Shown one piece after another: positions 16,927 through 26,742 of a stretch of 64,000 nt of DNA (position 1 is the first letter of the stretch; each line of letters starts with the position of its first letter). Below the pieces are notes generated by a model. The model saw only the letters and a program-made list of their open reading frames with translations. It ran no database searches and was not told the DNA's origin. This DNA comes from Halomonas dongshanensis. Its GTDB lineage: Bacteria; Pseudomonadota; Gammaproteobacteria; Pseudomonadales; Halomonadaceae. The position numbers were made by a program, and so were the translations under genes. The DNA lies in the NCBI RefSeq assembly GCF_024790395.1, contig NZ_JAJISC010000007.1, positions 166,443 through 230,442 of the forward strand, written 5' to 3'.

Positions 16927-17994
16927 ATGAATCTCACCGCACCGCCCACGCTCTGGTCACTTTCCAAACTCACCGCGTCGATTCTGATCGGCGGCGCGCT
17001 TCTAGGCGCCACCCTCGGCGTCAGCTCGCACGCTCAAGCACAGCCTGAGCGCGTCGAGCTGCTCAACGTCTCCTACGACCCAACCCGCGAGTTCTACCGC
17101 GCCTACAACCAGCTCTTCGCCGAGCACTGGCGCGAAGGGCACGACCAGGAAGTGACCGTACGCCAGTCGCATGGCGGCTCGGGCTCCCAGGGACGCTCGG
17201 TGATCGACGGCATCGATGCCGACGTGGTCACCCTGGCGCTGGCCTACGATATCGATGCGCTTCACGACCGGGGCAATCTGATTCCCGACGATTGGCAGAC
17301 GCGGCTGCCGCACAATAGCTCCCCTTATACATCGACCATCGTGCTGCTAGTGCGCAACGGTAACCCTAAGAACATTCAGGGCTGGGACGACTTGATTCGC
17401 GACGACGTCGAGGTAATCACGCCCAACCCCAAGACCTCCGGCGGCGCGCGCTGGAACTTCCTAGCGCTCTGGGGCTATGGCTTGGAGCAGTTCGACGGCG
17501 ACGAGGAGCAGACCTTCGATTTCGTCCGCCAGGTCTTCGAGAACGTCCCGGTGCTCGACTCCGGCGCGCGCGGAGCCACCAACACCTTCGTTCAGCGCCG
17601 CCTGGGCGACGTCTTGCTTGCCTGGGAGAACGAAGCGATCCTCTCGGTGGAGCAGCTGGGTCAGGGCGATTTCGAGATCGTAGTGCCCGAGCAGAGCATT
17701 CTGGCCGAGCCGCCCGTGGCCGTGGTCGATGCCAACGTCGAGCGTAAGGGCACCCGCGATGTCGCCGAAGGCTATCTCGAGTATCTCTACTCCGATGAGG
17801 CCCAAGCATTGGCCGCGCAGCACTACTATCGCCCCATCGACGAGGCGGTGCTGGCCGAGTATGCCGATACCTTCCCGTCGCTTGAGCTGTTCACTATCGA
17901 CGAGGTCTTTGGCGGCTGGCGTGAGGCGCAGGCGCGCTTCTTCAACGACGGCGGCGTTTTCGATGAAATTCTGGAAGCGATCAACGCCCCCTGA
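16927..17994 (+). CDS. sbp: Periplasmic sulfate/thiosulfate-binding protein
   Basis: 355 residues from the ATG at 16927 (AAGGGA upstream). The signal peptide ends near AQAQ (about 38). The mature start VELLNVSYDPTREFY and the QSHGGSGSQ segment are diagnostic for Sbp/CysP. It binds sulfate or thiosulfate and delivers it to the CysT/CysW channel. It is the first gene of sbp-cysT-cysW-cysA. A strong hairpin follows the stop and may raise its expression over the permease genes. Confidence 0.92.
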   Translation: MNLTAPPTLWSLSKLTASILIGGALLGATLGVSSHAQAQPERVELLNVSYDPTREFYRAYNQLFAEHWREGHDQEVTVRQSHGGSGSQGRSVIDGIDADVVTLALAYDIDALHDRGNLIPDDWQTRLPHNSSPYTSTIVLLVRNGNPKNIQGWDDLIRDDVEVITPNPKTSGGARWNFLALWGYGLEQFDGDEEQTFDFVRQVFENVPVLDSGARGATNTFVQRRLGDVLLAWENEAILSVEQLGQGDFEIVVPEQSILAEPPVAVVDANVERKGTRDVAEGYLEYLYSDEAQALAAQHYYRPIDEAVLAEYADTFPSLELFTIDEVFGGWREAQARFFNDGGVFDEILEAINAP

Positions 17995-18019
17995 TTTGCC
18001 CTGATAGTCGCCTCGTTCC

Positions 18020-18053
18020 ATCTCTCGCCGGGGCGCGCTCCTCGGCGAGAGAT
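18020..18053 (+). promoter_or_regulatory. Intercistronic hairpin between sbp and cysT
   Basis: An exact 11-bp stem, ATCTCTCGCCG (18020-18030) and CGGCGAGAGAT (18043-18053), with a 12-base GC-rich loop and no T-run. Most likely an mRNA-stabilising or attenuating element that keeps binding protein above permease levels. Confidence 0.65.
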
Positions 18054-18077
18054 AACGCCAGTCGAAGGAATATCGTC

Positions 18078-18908
18078 ATGTCGATCACGCTTGCCCGTCG
18101 TCGCGTCATACCGGGCTTCGGTCTGACCATGGGGTTCACCCTGCTCTACATGGGGCTGATCTTTCTGGTGCCGGTCGGCGCCTTTTTGCTCTACACCACG
18201 ACCATGAGCTGGGACACCTTCTGGCACGCCGTGACCCAGCGCCAGGTCGTGGCCTCCTACAAGCTCTCCTTTGGGGGCTCGCTCATCGCCGCCACGATCA
18301 ACCTGTTCTTCGGTGCGCTGCTGGCCTGGGTATTGGTGCGCTACCGTTTTCCCGGCAAGCGCTTGATCGATGCGCTGGTCGATCTGCCCTTCGCTCTGCC
18401 CACGGCGGTGGCGGGGATCGCGCTGGTCACCCTTTACGCCAGCACCGGTTGGGTCGGGCAGTACCTCGAACTCTTTGGCGTGCGCGTCGCCTACACCCAG
18501 CTCGGCGTGGTCGTGGCGCTGACCTATATCGGTCTGCCTTTCGTCGTGCGCACCGTACAGCCGGTGCTAGAGGATCTGGAAGCCGAGTGGGAGGAGGCCT
18601 CGGCAAGCCTCGGAGCCGACCGTTTCACGACCATTCGTCGGGTCATCTTTCCCGCGCTTTTTCCGGCGCTGCTGACCGGCTACGCCCTGGCGTTCGCGCG
18701 CGCGCTGGGCGAGTACGGTTCGGTGGTCTTCATCTCGGGCAATCTGCCCTTTCGCACCGAAATCACGCCGCTATTGATCGTCGCCAAAGCCGAGCAGTAC
18801 GACTACCACGGCGCCGCCGCCATCGGCACGGTGATGCTCGTCGTCGCCTTCGCGATGCTGCTGGTCATCAACGGCCTGCAGTGGTGGACCAGCCGTCGTC
18901 ACGGTTAA
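18078..18908 (+). CDS. cysT: Sulfate ABC transporter permease CysT (CysU)
   Basis: 276 residues, six membrane segments. It carries the ABC permease EAA loop, ASLGADRFTTIRRVIFPALFP (about 176-196), and the sulfate-family ending with LLIVAKAEQYDYHGAAAIG. It forms the inner-membrane channel with CysW. AAGGA precedes the ATG. The next gene starts after 18 bp. Confidence 0.93.
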   Translation: MSITLARRRVIPGFGLTMGFTLLYMGLIFLVPVGAFLLYTTTMSWDTFWHAVTQRQVVASYKLSFGGSLIAATINLFFGALLAWVLVRYRFPGKRLIDALVDLPFALPTAVAGIALVTLYASTGWVGQYLELFGVRVAYTQLGVVVALTYIGLPFVVRTVQPVLEDLEAEWEEASASLGADRFTTIRRVIFPALFPALLTGYALAFARALGEYGSVVFISGNLPFRTEITPLLIVAKAEQYDYHGAAAIGTVMLVVAFAMLLVINGLQWWTSRRHG

Positions 18909-18926
18909 TTAGCAAGGGAGCTTAGA

Positions 18927-19847
18927 GTGAACACATCCAATCAAGCGGCGAGCGAGGTGGATCGAGCCGATACGCCTACGGCCAGTGATAACGACGCGCT
19001 GGCCAAACGCTGGCGTCGCGCCACCGAGGAGCCCGCCTGGCTCAAGGTAACGCTGATCACCGTTGCCCTCGCCTTCGTTGCGCTGTTTCTGGTGCTACCG
19101 CTCTCCGTCGTGCTCTTTGGGGCCTTCGAGCGCGGCATCGCGACCTGGCTCGAGGCCATTCGCGACCCCGATGCGCTATCGGCCATTCGTCTGACGCTTT
19201 TGATCGTCGCCATCGTGGTACCGCTCAATACCCTGTTCGGCATCGCCGCGGCCTGGGCCATCGCCAAGTTCGAGTTTCGCGGCAAGCCGATTCTGATCTC
19301 GCTGATCGACATGCCGTTTGCCATTTCGCCGGTGGTGGTGGGGCTGATCTTCGTCATCCTGTTCGGCTCCCAGGGTTGGCTCGGGCCTTGGCTCGCCGCC
19401 CATGATCTGCGCATCATCTTCGCCGTTCCCGGCATCGTCATCGTCATCGCTTTTGGCACCCTACCGTTCATTGCCCGCGAGCTGATTCCCTTGATGCAGC
19501 AGCAGGGCAAAGAGGAAGAGGAAGCCTCTCTTACCCTTGGCGCCAGCGGCTTCAAGACCTTCTGGCACGTCACCCTGCCCAACATCAAGTGGGGGCTGAT
19601 CTACGGCATCATTTTGTGTAACGCCCGGGCGATGGGGGAGTTCGGCGCCGTTGCCGTGGTGTCCGGGCGCATTCGGGGCGAAACCAACACCGTGCCGCTG
19701 CATATCGAGGTGCTCTACAACGAGTACATGTTCACCGCCGCCTTCGCCGTTTCGTCACTGCTAACTGGGCTTGCGCTGGTCACCATCGCAATCAAAAGCG
19801 TCGTCGAGTGGCAAGACGAGCGTCGCCAGCGCCGCGCCGCCGCCTGA
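18927..19847 (+). CDS. cysW: Sulfate ABC transporter permease CysW
   Basis: 306 residues beginning at a GTG with AGGGAG upstream. An unusually long polar N-terminal tail of about 40 residues precedes the first membrane segment. The EAA loop region reads EEASLTLGASGFKTFWHVTLPNI (about 196-218), and RAMGEFGAVAVVSG is typical of CysW. It pairs with CysT to form the sulfate channel. Confidence 0.93.
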   Translation: MNTSNQAASEVDRADTPTASDNDALAKRWRRATEEPAWLKVTLITVALAFVALFLVLPLSVVLFGAFERGIATWLEAIRDPDALSAIRLTLLIVAIVVPLNTLFGIAAAWAIAKFEFRGKPILISLIDMPFAISPVVVGLIFVILFGSQGWLGPWLAAHDLRIIFAVPGIVIVIAFGTLPFIARELIPLMQQQGKEEEEASLTLGASGFKTFWHVTLPNIKWGLIYGIILCNARAMGEFGAVAVVSGRIRGETNTVPLHIEVLYNEYMFTAAFAVSSLLTGLALVTIAIKSVVEWQDERRQRRAAA

Positions 19848-19883
19848 GCCTAACGTTTAACGCTTTATCACAGGGATTTTCGC

Positions 19884-20963
19884 ATGAGCATCGAAATCGA
19901 CCGCGTCAATAAACGCTTTCGCGACTTCGTCGCGGTGGACGACGTCAGCCTGACCTTTCGCGAAGGTGAGCTGACCGCCCTGCTCGGCCCTTCGGGGTCG
20001 GGCAAGACCACGCTACTGCGCATCATCGCCGGGCTCGAGCAGCCCGATACCGGGCGCATTCGCTTTCACGGTGAAGATACCACCGACCTACACGTGAGTA
20101 AGCGTGGCGTCGGCTTCGTCTTTCAGCACTACGCGCTGTTCAAGCACATGACGGTGTTTCAAAACGTCGCCTATGGATTGACCGTACGCCCGCGCGCTAC
20201 GCGCCCTACTAAAGATGAGATCAAGCAGAAGGTCATGCGCCTTCTGGAGCTCGTTCAGCTCGACTGGACCGCCCACCGCTACCCGCATCAACTCTCCGGC
20301 GGCCAGCGCCAGCGAATCGCGCTGGCCCGAGCGCTGGCGGTCGAGCCCAAGGTGCTGCTGCTCGACGAGCCCTTCGGCGCGCTGGATGCCAAGGTGCGCG
20401 CCGAGCTCAGGCGCTGGCTGCGCCGCCTGCACGACGATATCCACGTCACCAGCGTGTTCGTCACCCACGATCAGGAGGAAGCGCTCGAAGTCTCCGACCG
20501 GGTCGTGGTGATGAACAAGGGTCGCGTCGAGCAAGATGGCTCACCCGAGGAGGTCTACGACCACCCGGCTAACCCATTCGTCTACCGCTTCTTGGGTAAC
20601 GTCAATCTCTTCGAGGCACGAGTGCATCAGGGTAGCGCCCATATCGGCGGCATCGCCCTGCCCGCACCGGAGTACGCCGACCAGCGCAACGAGCACGGGC
20701 ACGCCTACGTGCGCCCTCACGAGATCGAGGTGTTCGCGCGCCAAGAGCACGCCGACGCATTGCCCGCCAAGGTGGAGCTGGTATCGGTGGTCGGTCCCGC
20801 CGTGCGTTTGGAACTGCACACCGATGCCAGCGACGCATTGGTTCACGCCGAGCTCCCCAAGCATCGCTACCGCGCCCTGGGTCTTTCTCAGGGCAGCGAC
20901 GCCTGGATTCGCCCGCTACATAGCCGGGTGTTTCTACCCGATGAGCGCGTGCTCAATGGCTAA
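19884..20963 (+). CDS. cysA: Sulfate ABC transporter ATPase CysA
   Basis: 359 residues. Walker [10 protein letters not shown] (about 34-42), signature LSGGQRQR (about 135), Walker [12 protein letters not shown] (about 154-164), switch His in [10 protein letters not shown]. The C-terminal ~110 residues form a TOBE-like regulatory domain. It powers sulfate/thiosulfate import through CysT/CysW. It ends the sulfate operon; 166 bp separate it from modE. Confidence 0.93.
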   Translation: MSIEIDRVNKRFRDFVAVDDVSLTFREGELTALLGPSGSGKTTLLRIIAGLEQPDTGRIRFHGEDTTDLHVSKRGVGFVFQHYALFKHMTVFQNVAYGLTVRPRATRPTKDEIKQKVMRLLELVQLDWTAHRYPHQLSGGQRQRIALARALAVEPKVLLLDEPFGALDAKVRAELRRWLRRLHDDIHVTSVFVTHDQEEALEVSDRVVVMNKGRVEQDGSPEEVYDHPANPFVYRFLGNVNLFEARVHQGSAHIGGIALPAPEYADQRNEHGHAYVRPHEIEVFARQEHADALPAKVELVSVVGPAVRLELHTDASDALVHAELPKHRYRALGLSQGSDAWIRPLHSRVFLPDERVLNG

Positions 20964-21129
20964 GCGCCTGCTTGGCAGTTGGCAGCGCCTCATCGCTCGG
21001 GCGTGTAGCGCATCGCACGCGCCAAACGGTGCCTCTGCCTTTGGCCCCCGCGATATCGTCGATTGGCTGGATGCGCCTTGAGCCTTGTGGGCTGCTACAC
21101 TGCTCGGCGTCTTCGCCCGAGGAGTCACC

Positions 21130-21519
21130 ATGACGCGCACCCACCACCCCGCCCCCACTTTCCAGCTGCGCCTGGCCCTTGCCCGCGACGTGGTCATCGG
21201 GCCTGGAAAAGCAGCACTGCTCGATGCAGTCGAGCGTACGGGGTCGATCTCCGCTGCCGGGCGCACGCTCAATATGAGCTACAAAAAAGCCTGGCAGCTC
21301 ATCGACACCATGAACCGCCACTTTTCCGCGCCGCTGGTTGTGACGCAGGCGGGTGGCCATGAGCGTGGCGGCGCGCAGTTGACCGAACTAGGTCGGCAGG
21401 TATTGGCTCACTATCGCGCGCTCGAACGCAAACTTTCACCGAGCGTGTCGGCCGAGGCCCAGGCGCTGATCGACCTATTGGGCAGACCCGCTGATGCTTC
21501 CCCGCTTGATTCTACTTAA
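21130..21519 (+). CDS. modE: ModE-type molybdate-responsive regulator (DNA-binding domain only)
   Basis: 129 residues from the ATG at 21130, preceded by GAGGAG. It has the winged-helix core of ModE: GPGKAALLDAVERTGSISAAGRTLNMSYKKAWQLIDTMN (about 26-64). The C-terminal molybdate-binding (TOP/MOP) domains of full-length ModE (about 260 residues) are absent, so this is the short form. ModE normally represses modABC. It is the first gene of the molybdate cluster, with a candidate ModE box just downstream. Confidence 0.85.
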   Translation: MTRTHHPAPTFQLRLALARDVVIGPGKAALLDAVERTGSISAAGRTLNMSYKKAWQLIDTMNRHFSAPLVVTQAGGHERGGAQLTELGRQVLAHYRALERKLSPSVSAEAQALIDLLGRPADASPLDST

Positions 21520-21526
21520 GCGACTA

Positions 21527-21543
21527 GATATGCTCCGCTATAT
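21527..21543. promoter_or_regulatory. Candidate ModE box upstream of modA
   Basis: GATAT-N7-TATAT between the modE stop and the modA start. It differs by one base from the TATAT-N7-TAYAT pattern I recall for ModE sites. Position 27 bp before the modA ATG suits repression. Confidence 0.45.
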
Positions 21544-21570
21544 CCAAACGGACACAACGGAAGCTGCGCT

Positions 21571-22362
21571 ATGAACCTACGCTCTACTGCTCTGCCTTTC
21601 TTCACTGCTCTGGTCACAGGGCTGAGCTTGCCCCTTTCGTCCTTGGCACTCGCTAGCGAACAGATCCACGTGGCCGCTGCGGCCTCGCTTACCGATGCCT
21701 TCAACGCCGCCATCGACGCCTATGAGCGTGATCACGACGTCGAGATCGTGCCGGTCTACGCCTCTTCCTCCACGCTGGCGCGCCAGATCGTTAACGGAAG
21801 CCCAGCGGCACTGTTCATTTCCGCCAACGTCGAGTGGATGGATTGGCTCGAGCAGCAAGGCGTGGACGTGGAGGAGCGCAGCGATCTACTGCAAAACCGT
21901 CTGGCGCTGGTATCGGCAAGCGATGCTTTACCCGACACCTTCACGCCCGGCGAGGGCGAACCGATCGTCTCGCTTTTAGGCGACGACGAACGTCTTTCGG
22001 TAGGCGACCCTGACCACGTGCCGGCAGGCATTTACACTCAGCAAGCACTGGAAGCACTTGGCGAGTGGAACGAACTGGCGCCACGGCTTGCCCGCGGCAA
22101 CGACGTACGCGCCGCCCTCACGCTGGTCGAGCGCGGCGAAACGCCCGCCGGCGTGGTCTATCAAACCGACGCTTTCGCAAGCGACGCGGTGCGCGTGCTG
22201 GGTCTCTTCCCAACCGATAGCCATGAACCTATCACCTATCCCGCCGCCCTGATCGGTCACGACAACGAAGCCGCCGACGCGCTGCGCCAGTGGCTGGGTA
22301 GCGATGAAGCGCTGGCAATTTTTGCCGAGTACGGCTTCGATACCGACGTTGAAACCCCGTGA
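21571..22362 (+). CDS. modA: Periplasmic molybdate-binding protein ModA
   Basis: 263 residues with a signal peptide ending near LALASEQ (about 28-30). VAAAASLTDAFNAAI and PVYASSSTLARQIVNGSPAALFISAN are typical ModA segments; the two serine clusters bind the oxyanion. GDPDHVPAGIYTQQAL (about 145-160) completes the pattern. It captures molybdate or tungstate for ModB/ModC. Its stop overlaps the modB GTG start. Confidence 0.92.
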   Translation: MNLRSTALPFFTALVTGLSLPLSSLALASEQIHVAAAASLTDAFNAAIDAYERDHDVEIVPVYASSSTLARQIVNGSPAALFISANVEWMDWLEQQGVDVEERSDLLQNRLALVSASDALPDTFTPGEGEPIVSLLGDDERLSVGDPDHVPAGIYTQQALEALGEWNELAPRLARGNDVRAALTLVERGETPAGVVYQTDAFASDAVRVLGLFPTDSHEPITYPAALIGHDNEAADALRQWLGSDEALAIFAEYGFDTDVETP

Positions 22363-23057
22363 CGCTCTCGCCCGCCGAGTGGGAAGCCATTCGGCTGAGT
22401 CTTTTGATCGGCTTTGCGGCGGTGGCGTGGATTCTGCCGCCGGGCATCGCGGTGGCGTGGTGGCTCGCGCGGTACGACTTCAAAGGCAAGGCCATCGTCG
22501 ATGGGTTGATTCACTTACCGCTAGTGCTACCGCCGGTGGTGGTCGGCTATCTGCTGCTGATCGCGCTAGGCCGACAAGGCGTGATCGGCAGCTGGCTCTA
22601 TAGCGTCTTTGGCGTCTCGCTGCCGTTCACCTGGCAAGGGGCGGCGGTGGCCAGCGGCGTAATGGCGTTTCCACTTTTAGTGCGCGCGCTGCGGCTTTCG
22701 CTCGAAGCGGTCGACCCCAAGCTCGAGGCGGCAGCCAGCACCCTGGGGGCCGGGCGACTGCGCGTATTCGCTACCATCACCCTACCGCTTGCCATTCCAG
22801 GGCTTTTGACCGGTACGGTATTGGCCTTTGCCCGCGCGCTCTCCGAATTCGGTGCCACCATCACCTTTGCCTCCAACATTCCGGGCGAGACGCGAACGCT
22901 ACCGCTGGCGCTCTATACCCTGATTCAGTCTGCGGGCCAGGAAGGCGCTGCGGCACGGCTGTGCCTAATTTCCATCGTGATCGCGCTGATGTCACTCATC
23001 GCCTCCGAGTGGCTAGCCCGGCGCACACGATTACGTTTGCAGGAACGCGATGGCTGA
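22359..23057 (+). CDS. modB: Molybdate ABC transporter permease ModB
   Basis: 232 residues from a GTG overlapping the modA stop (GTGA). Five or six membrane segments; EAA loop AASTLGAGRLRVFATITLPLAIPG (about 126-149); RALSEFGATITFASNIPGETRT is diagnostic for ModB. It forms the molybdate channel and overlaps modC by 8 bp. Confidence 0.93.
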   Translation: MTLSPAEWEAIRLSLLIGFAAVAWILPPGIAVAWWLARYDFKGKAIVDGLIHLPLVLPPVVVGYLLLIALGRQGVIGSWLYSVFGVSLPFTWQGAAVASGVMAFPLLVRALRLSLEAVDPKLEAAASTLGAGRLRVFATITLPLAIPGLLTGTVLAFARALSEFGATITFASNIPGETRTLPLALYTLIQSAGQEGAAARLCLISIVIALMSLIASEWLARRTRLRLQERDG

Positions 23058-24153
23058 TACCCCTTCTAGCAGACTGTGCCTGGACGTCGACCAGCGCCTA
23101 GGCCAGTTTCATCTTCAAGCAGCGCTCGATCTCCCTGGTCATGGCGTGACCGGCATCTTTGGCACCTCGGGCAGCGGCAAGACGAGCGTCTTACGCGTTA
23201 TCGCCGGGCTCGAACGCCCCTCGCGCGGGCGCTTTACGCTGGGTGACAAGACCCTACTCGATACCCAACGCCGCCGCTTCGTACCGCCTCATCGGCGCCG
23301 CATTGGCGTGGTGTTCCAGGAAGCAAGACTCTTCCCGCATTACAGCGTGCGCCGTAACCTCACCTATGGCATACCCCATGGAGTAAAAGCTCAAGCGATA
23401 TCGCATTTCGATGATACCGTCGAACTCTTGGGAATTAGCGCGCTGCTCGACAGAATGCCGGGCACTCTTTCCGGCGGTGAAGCGCGACGCGTGGCCATCG
23501 GCCGAGCGCTGTTAAGCGACCCTCAGCTCCTGCTGATGGACGAACCCCTCACTGGGCTCGATGGCGCGCGCAAGGCCGAGCTTTTGCAGTACATTTTGCG
23601 CCTGACCCAGCAAGTCGAGATCCCGGTCATCTACGTAAGCCACGACCCGGACGAGATCACGACCATTGCCGACCATCTGGTACTCATGCGCGCGGGCCGG
23701 GTGGAGGCCAGCGACCGCTTACCGGCGCTACTGCAGCGCTTCGATCTTACCCAAGCGCTTTCCGGCTTCGATGCCACCTCGATTCTCGAAGGTTGCGTCA
23801 GCGCCTGTGATCCTGACTATCACCTGATCCGCGTGGCGCTCGATCAAGATCATCATCTCACCCTACCCGGCGTTCTCCACGAAGGTAGCCGCGTACGCCT
23901 GCGTATCCGCGCACGCGACATCGCCATTGCGCTCACGCCGCTTAAGGGCACCAGCTACCGCAACCAGCTACCGGCTACGATCGATGCCATCACGACCCTG
24001 CCAGAGAGCCCCCATACCGTCGAGCTTCGTCTACGCCTTGGAGCGCATCGCCTACGCTCGCGGCTAACCAAACAAGCCTTCGATGAGCTGGCACTCGCCG
24101 AGGGCCAGGAGATCGTCGCGCTAATTCGCAGCGTCGCGGTGAATGCGTTGTGA
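23050..24153 (+). CDS. modC: Molybdate ABC transporter ATPase ModC
   Basis: 367 residues. Walker A FGTSGSGKTS (about 37-46), signature LSGGEARR (about 139), Walker B LLLMDEPLTGLD. The C-terminal ~75 residues (from about 295) are the molybdate-binding TOBE/MOP domain (RIRARDIAIAL...). It powers molybdate import with ModA and ModB. Confidence 0.93.
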   Translation: MADTPSSRLCLDVDQRLGQFHLQAALDLPGHGVTGIFGTSGSGKTSVLRVIAGLERPSRGRFTLGDKTLLDTQRRRFVPPHRRRIGVVFQEARLFPHYSVRRNLTYGIPHGVKAQAISHFDDTVELLGISALLDRMPGTLSGGEARRVAIGRALLSDPQLLLMDEPLTGLDGARKAELLQYILRLTQQVEIPVIYVSHDPDEITTIADHLVLMRAGRVEASDRLPALLQRFDLTQALSGFDATSILEGCVSACDPDYHLIRVALDQDHHLTLPGVLHEGSRVRLRIRARDIAIALTPLKGTSYRNQLPATIDAITTLPESPHTVELRLRLGAHRLRSRLTKQAFDELALAEGQEIVALIRSVAVNAL

Positions 24154-24305
24154 GATTACGAACACCATGAAAAAGCCATGGCGTTTAAGCTGCTTTACAC
24201 CTTTCGTATGTCGAATAAGCTTTACGACTTTAACCATTAAGCGCGTCAACCCGATGTTGTTAGCCTTGAGGCCCACCCGCCTTAGTCACCATCAGGAGAC
24301 GCACC

Positions 24306-25457
24306 ATGACGCTAACCGCTGCCCCTTCGGGAAAATTTCTCTGGTTTTTACCTACCCACGGCGATGGCCGCTACCTGGGCACCGCGAAAGGGGGTCGAAA
24401 GGTCGACTTCGGCTACCTGCGCCAAGTCGCCCAGGCGGCCGATCAACTAGGCTTTTATGGCGTCCTTTTGCCCACGGGGCGCAGTTGTGAAGACTCCTGG
24501 GTCATCGCCTCGGCGCTAGCGCCTGCTACCGAGAAGCTGCGCTTTCTCGTCGCGGTGCGACCAGGGCTACAGACGCCGACGGTTGCAGCGCGGATGACGG
24601 CAACGCTTGATCGCATATCCAATGGACGGCTTTTGATCAATGTGGTCACTGGGGGCGACCCGGTAGAAAACAGGGGCGATGGTGTTTTTCTGCCACACGA
24701 TCAGCGCTACGAAGTCACACGCGAATTTCTCACCATTTACCGCGATCTGCTGGCGGGGAAAAACGTCAGCTATGCGGGCAAGCACCTGCGCGTAGAGGAT
24801 AGTGAATTGATCTATCGCGCCGCTCAAACTCCGCACCCGCCGCTCTACTTTGGCGGCTCTTCGGTCGCGGGCATTCAGGTGGCTGCCGAGACGGTAGATA
24901 AATACCTCACCTGGGGCGAACCGCCCGCTCAAGTGGCAGATAAACTCGCCACCGTAAAGGAAGCGGCCAAGCGCGAAGGACGGACGCTGAGCTTTGGCAT
25001 TCGCCTGCATGTCATCGTACGCGACACCGATGCCGAAGCCTGGGCAGCGGCAGATAAACTCATCGAACACTTGGACGACGACACCATTGCCGCTGCCCAG
25101 TCAACGCTTGCCCGTATGGATTCAGAGGGCCAGCGGCGCATGGCGGCGCTCCACGGTGGGCGTCGCGACCGCCTCGAAATCAGTCCTAATCTGTGGGCGG
25201 GCGTGGGGTTGGTGCGCGGCGGGGCCGGTACGGCATTGGTAGGGAGCCCAGAAACGGTGGCGGCGCGTATCCGCGAGTACATGGCGATCGGCATCGACAC
25301 TTTCATTTTCTCAGGCTACCCCCACCTTGAAGAGGCCTACCATTTCGGCGAGAAGGTACTGCCGCTTTTGCCCAAAGACCACACCGCAGCTCATATCGAT
25401 ACGGCCAGCACACCTCAGTATGGTGAAATCATCGCCAATAATGCCATACCACGCTAA
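24306..25457 (+). CDS. ssuD: FMNH2-dependent alkanesulfonate monooxygenase SsuD
   Basis: 383 residues, preceded by AGGAGA. It matches SsuD along its length: [12 protein letters not shown] near the start, a bacterial-luciferase-type TIM barrel with [10 protein letters not shown] (about 115-124), and YFGGSSVAG (about 180). The enzyme desulfonates C2-C10 alkanesulfonates to aldehyde and sulfite with reduced FMN and O2. The usual partners ssuE (FMN reductase) and ssuABC (uptake) are absent here; a tau-type transporter lies 6 kb away on the other strand. It sits in a sulfur block led by cysB, which probably controls it. Confidence 0.92.
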   Translation: MTLTAAPSGKFLWFLPTHGDGRYLGTAKGGRKVDFGYLRQVAQAADQLGFYGVLLPTGRSCEDSWVIASALAPATEKLRFLVAVRPGLQTPTVAARMTATLDRISNGRLLINVVTGGDPVENRGDGVFLPHDQRYEVTREFLTIYRDLLAGKNVSYAGKHLRVEDSELIYRAAQTPHPPLYFGGSSVAGIQVAAETVDKYLTWGEPPAQVADKLATVKEAAKREGRTLSFGIRLHVIVRDTDAEAWAAADKLIEHLDDDTIAAAQSTLARMDSEGQRRMAALHGGRRDRLEISPNLWAGVGLVRGGAGTALVGSPETVAARIREYMAIGIDTFIFSGYPHLEEAYHFGEKVLPLLPKDHTAAHIDTASTPQYGEIIANNAIPR

Positions 25458-25774
25458 TAAAACAGCCCGAGCCCGCCTTGTAGGGTAAACAACCCTCGTT
25501 AAGGAGTCGCACATAATATCTTGCCCTATCAACGGCGAAATAACATAACAGCTTGTACCTGCAAGGCGTGGCCTATTTAAAAGTCGGCGAGTGGAGACAA
25601 AACAAGGGGTGCAACTAGCGAAAAACAATATTTAAGCACTTTAATTGAGCATCCCTTTCGGACACGCGCGTAAAAAATGTTTCTTAAAGTTATATAGCAT
25701 TCTAAAAAAATAGCAGGAATAACAATTATAAAAACTCATGTATTGCTCTGAGACGTGATAACACGCATCATTCA
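25458..25774. other. AT-rich intergenic region upstream of the RpiR gene
   Basis: About 315 bp without a credible gene, increasingly AT-rich towards the right. No clear terminator after ssuD. It probably holds the promoter of the rpiR-type gene, next to the dyad described separately. Confidence 0.4.
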
Positions 25775-25790
25775 TGAAACCGTGGTTTCA
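25775..25790. promoter_or_regulatory. TGAAA-N6-TTTCA dyad at the RpiR gene start
   Basis: TGAAACC-gt-GGTTTCA, a 7-bp inverted repeat 10 bp before the ATG of the RpiR-family gene. The same TGAAA-N6-TTTCA arrangement sits inside the palindrome before the TRAP operon, which suggests one regulator binds both. Confidence 0.55.
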
Positions 25791-25800
25791 GGAAATCGTC

Positions 25801-26649
25801 ATGTCGTTCGCCTCGAAAGAGCGCTCCTTTCTTGCCCGTGTTCGCCACGCACTGCCCTCCTTGCACCCTGCCGAGCGGCGGCTGGGGGAGTTCGTCTGCG
25901 ATTTTCCCGGTGAGCTTGCAAGCTACAATGCTCAAGAGTTGGCGCGCTTTGCCAAGGTATCCAAGGCGACGGTGTCGCGCTTCGTTCGGCGCCTAGGGTA
26001 TGACAACTATGAAGCCGCGCGTAGGCATGCCCGTGAAGAACAAACCACCGGGTCGCGCCTGTTCCTTCCCGCTCACCCTCAGGCTCCCTCCGAATCGTGG
26101 CTTGCCCAGGGGTTGGCCTTTAGCAAAGACAACCTGGATAGAAGCTTTGCAGCCATCACGCAAACCGATATCGATGCCGTCGCCAACGCTTGGCTTGCGG
26201 CGCGAAGAATCTGGGTGATGGGCTATCGCGCCAGCCGCCCGCTGGCCGATTATTTGCGCTGGCAGTTGCTTCAGGTTTCGAATGAGATCGCCGTGATTCC
26301 CGGTGCGGGCGAAACCCTGGGCGAGCACCTGATCAACATTCGGCCTGAAGACAGTGTGATCGTTCTGGGACTACGCCGCCGAGTCGCAACCACAGAACAG
26401 CTGCTGAGCAGCGTCAAGGAGTGCGGCGCCTCGCTGGTGTATATCACCGACGAGGGCACGGCTGCCCATCCTCACGCAACGTGGCACTTTCGCTGCCATA
26501 CCCATTCGTCCGGGCCGCTGTTCAACCACACCGCCGTCATGACGCTCTGTCATCTTCTCATCATGCGCACCATCGAACTGGCCGGCGACAACTCGAAACA
26601 CCGGCTGAGCCAGATCGAAACCCTGAACGATCACTTCGAAGAGCTCTAG
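25801..26649 (+). CDS. RpiR/MurR-family transcriptional regulator
   Basis: 282 residues. The ATG at 25801 (CAGGA upstream) is preferred to 25774, which lies in the operator. The N-terminal HTH_6 domain contains YNAQELARFAKVSKATVSRFVRRLGY (about 42-67). A C-terminal SIS (sugar isomerase) fold follows (about 120-260), with IWVMGYRASRPLADYLRWQL and DSVIVLGLRRR. Family members sense phosphosugars or related metabolites. It precedes a TRAP transporter operon on the same strand and likely regulates both itself and that operon through the shared dyad. Confidence 0.88.
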   Translation: MSFASKERSFLARVRHALPSLHPAERRLGEFVCDFPGELASYNAQELARFAKVSKATVSRFVRRLGYDNYEAARRHAREEQTTGSRLFLPAHPQAPSESWLAQGLAFSKDNLDRSFAAITQTDIDAVANAWLAARRIWVMGYRASRPLADYLRWQLLQVSNEIAVIPGAGETLGEHLINIRPEDSVIVLGLRRRVATTEQLLSSVKECGASLVYITDEGTAAHPHATWHFRCHTHSSGPLFNHTAVMTLCHLLIMRTIELAGDNSKHRLSQIETLNDHFEEL

Positions 26650-26742
26650 CCGATTCATTGCGACCCGCGCTCGCCTCTATAGTCTTCGCAGAGCCCCGCC
26701 TATGTACCGGGCGCACACTTCCAGTTCACGTCCTTCATAAAA

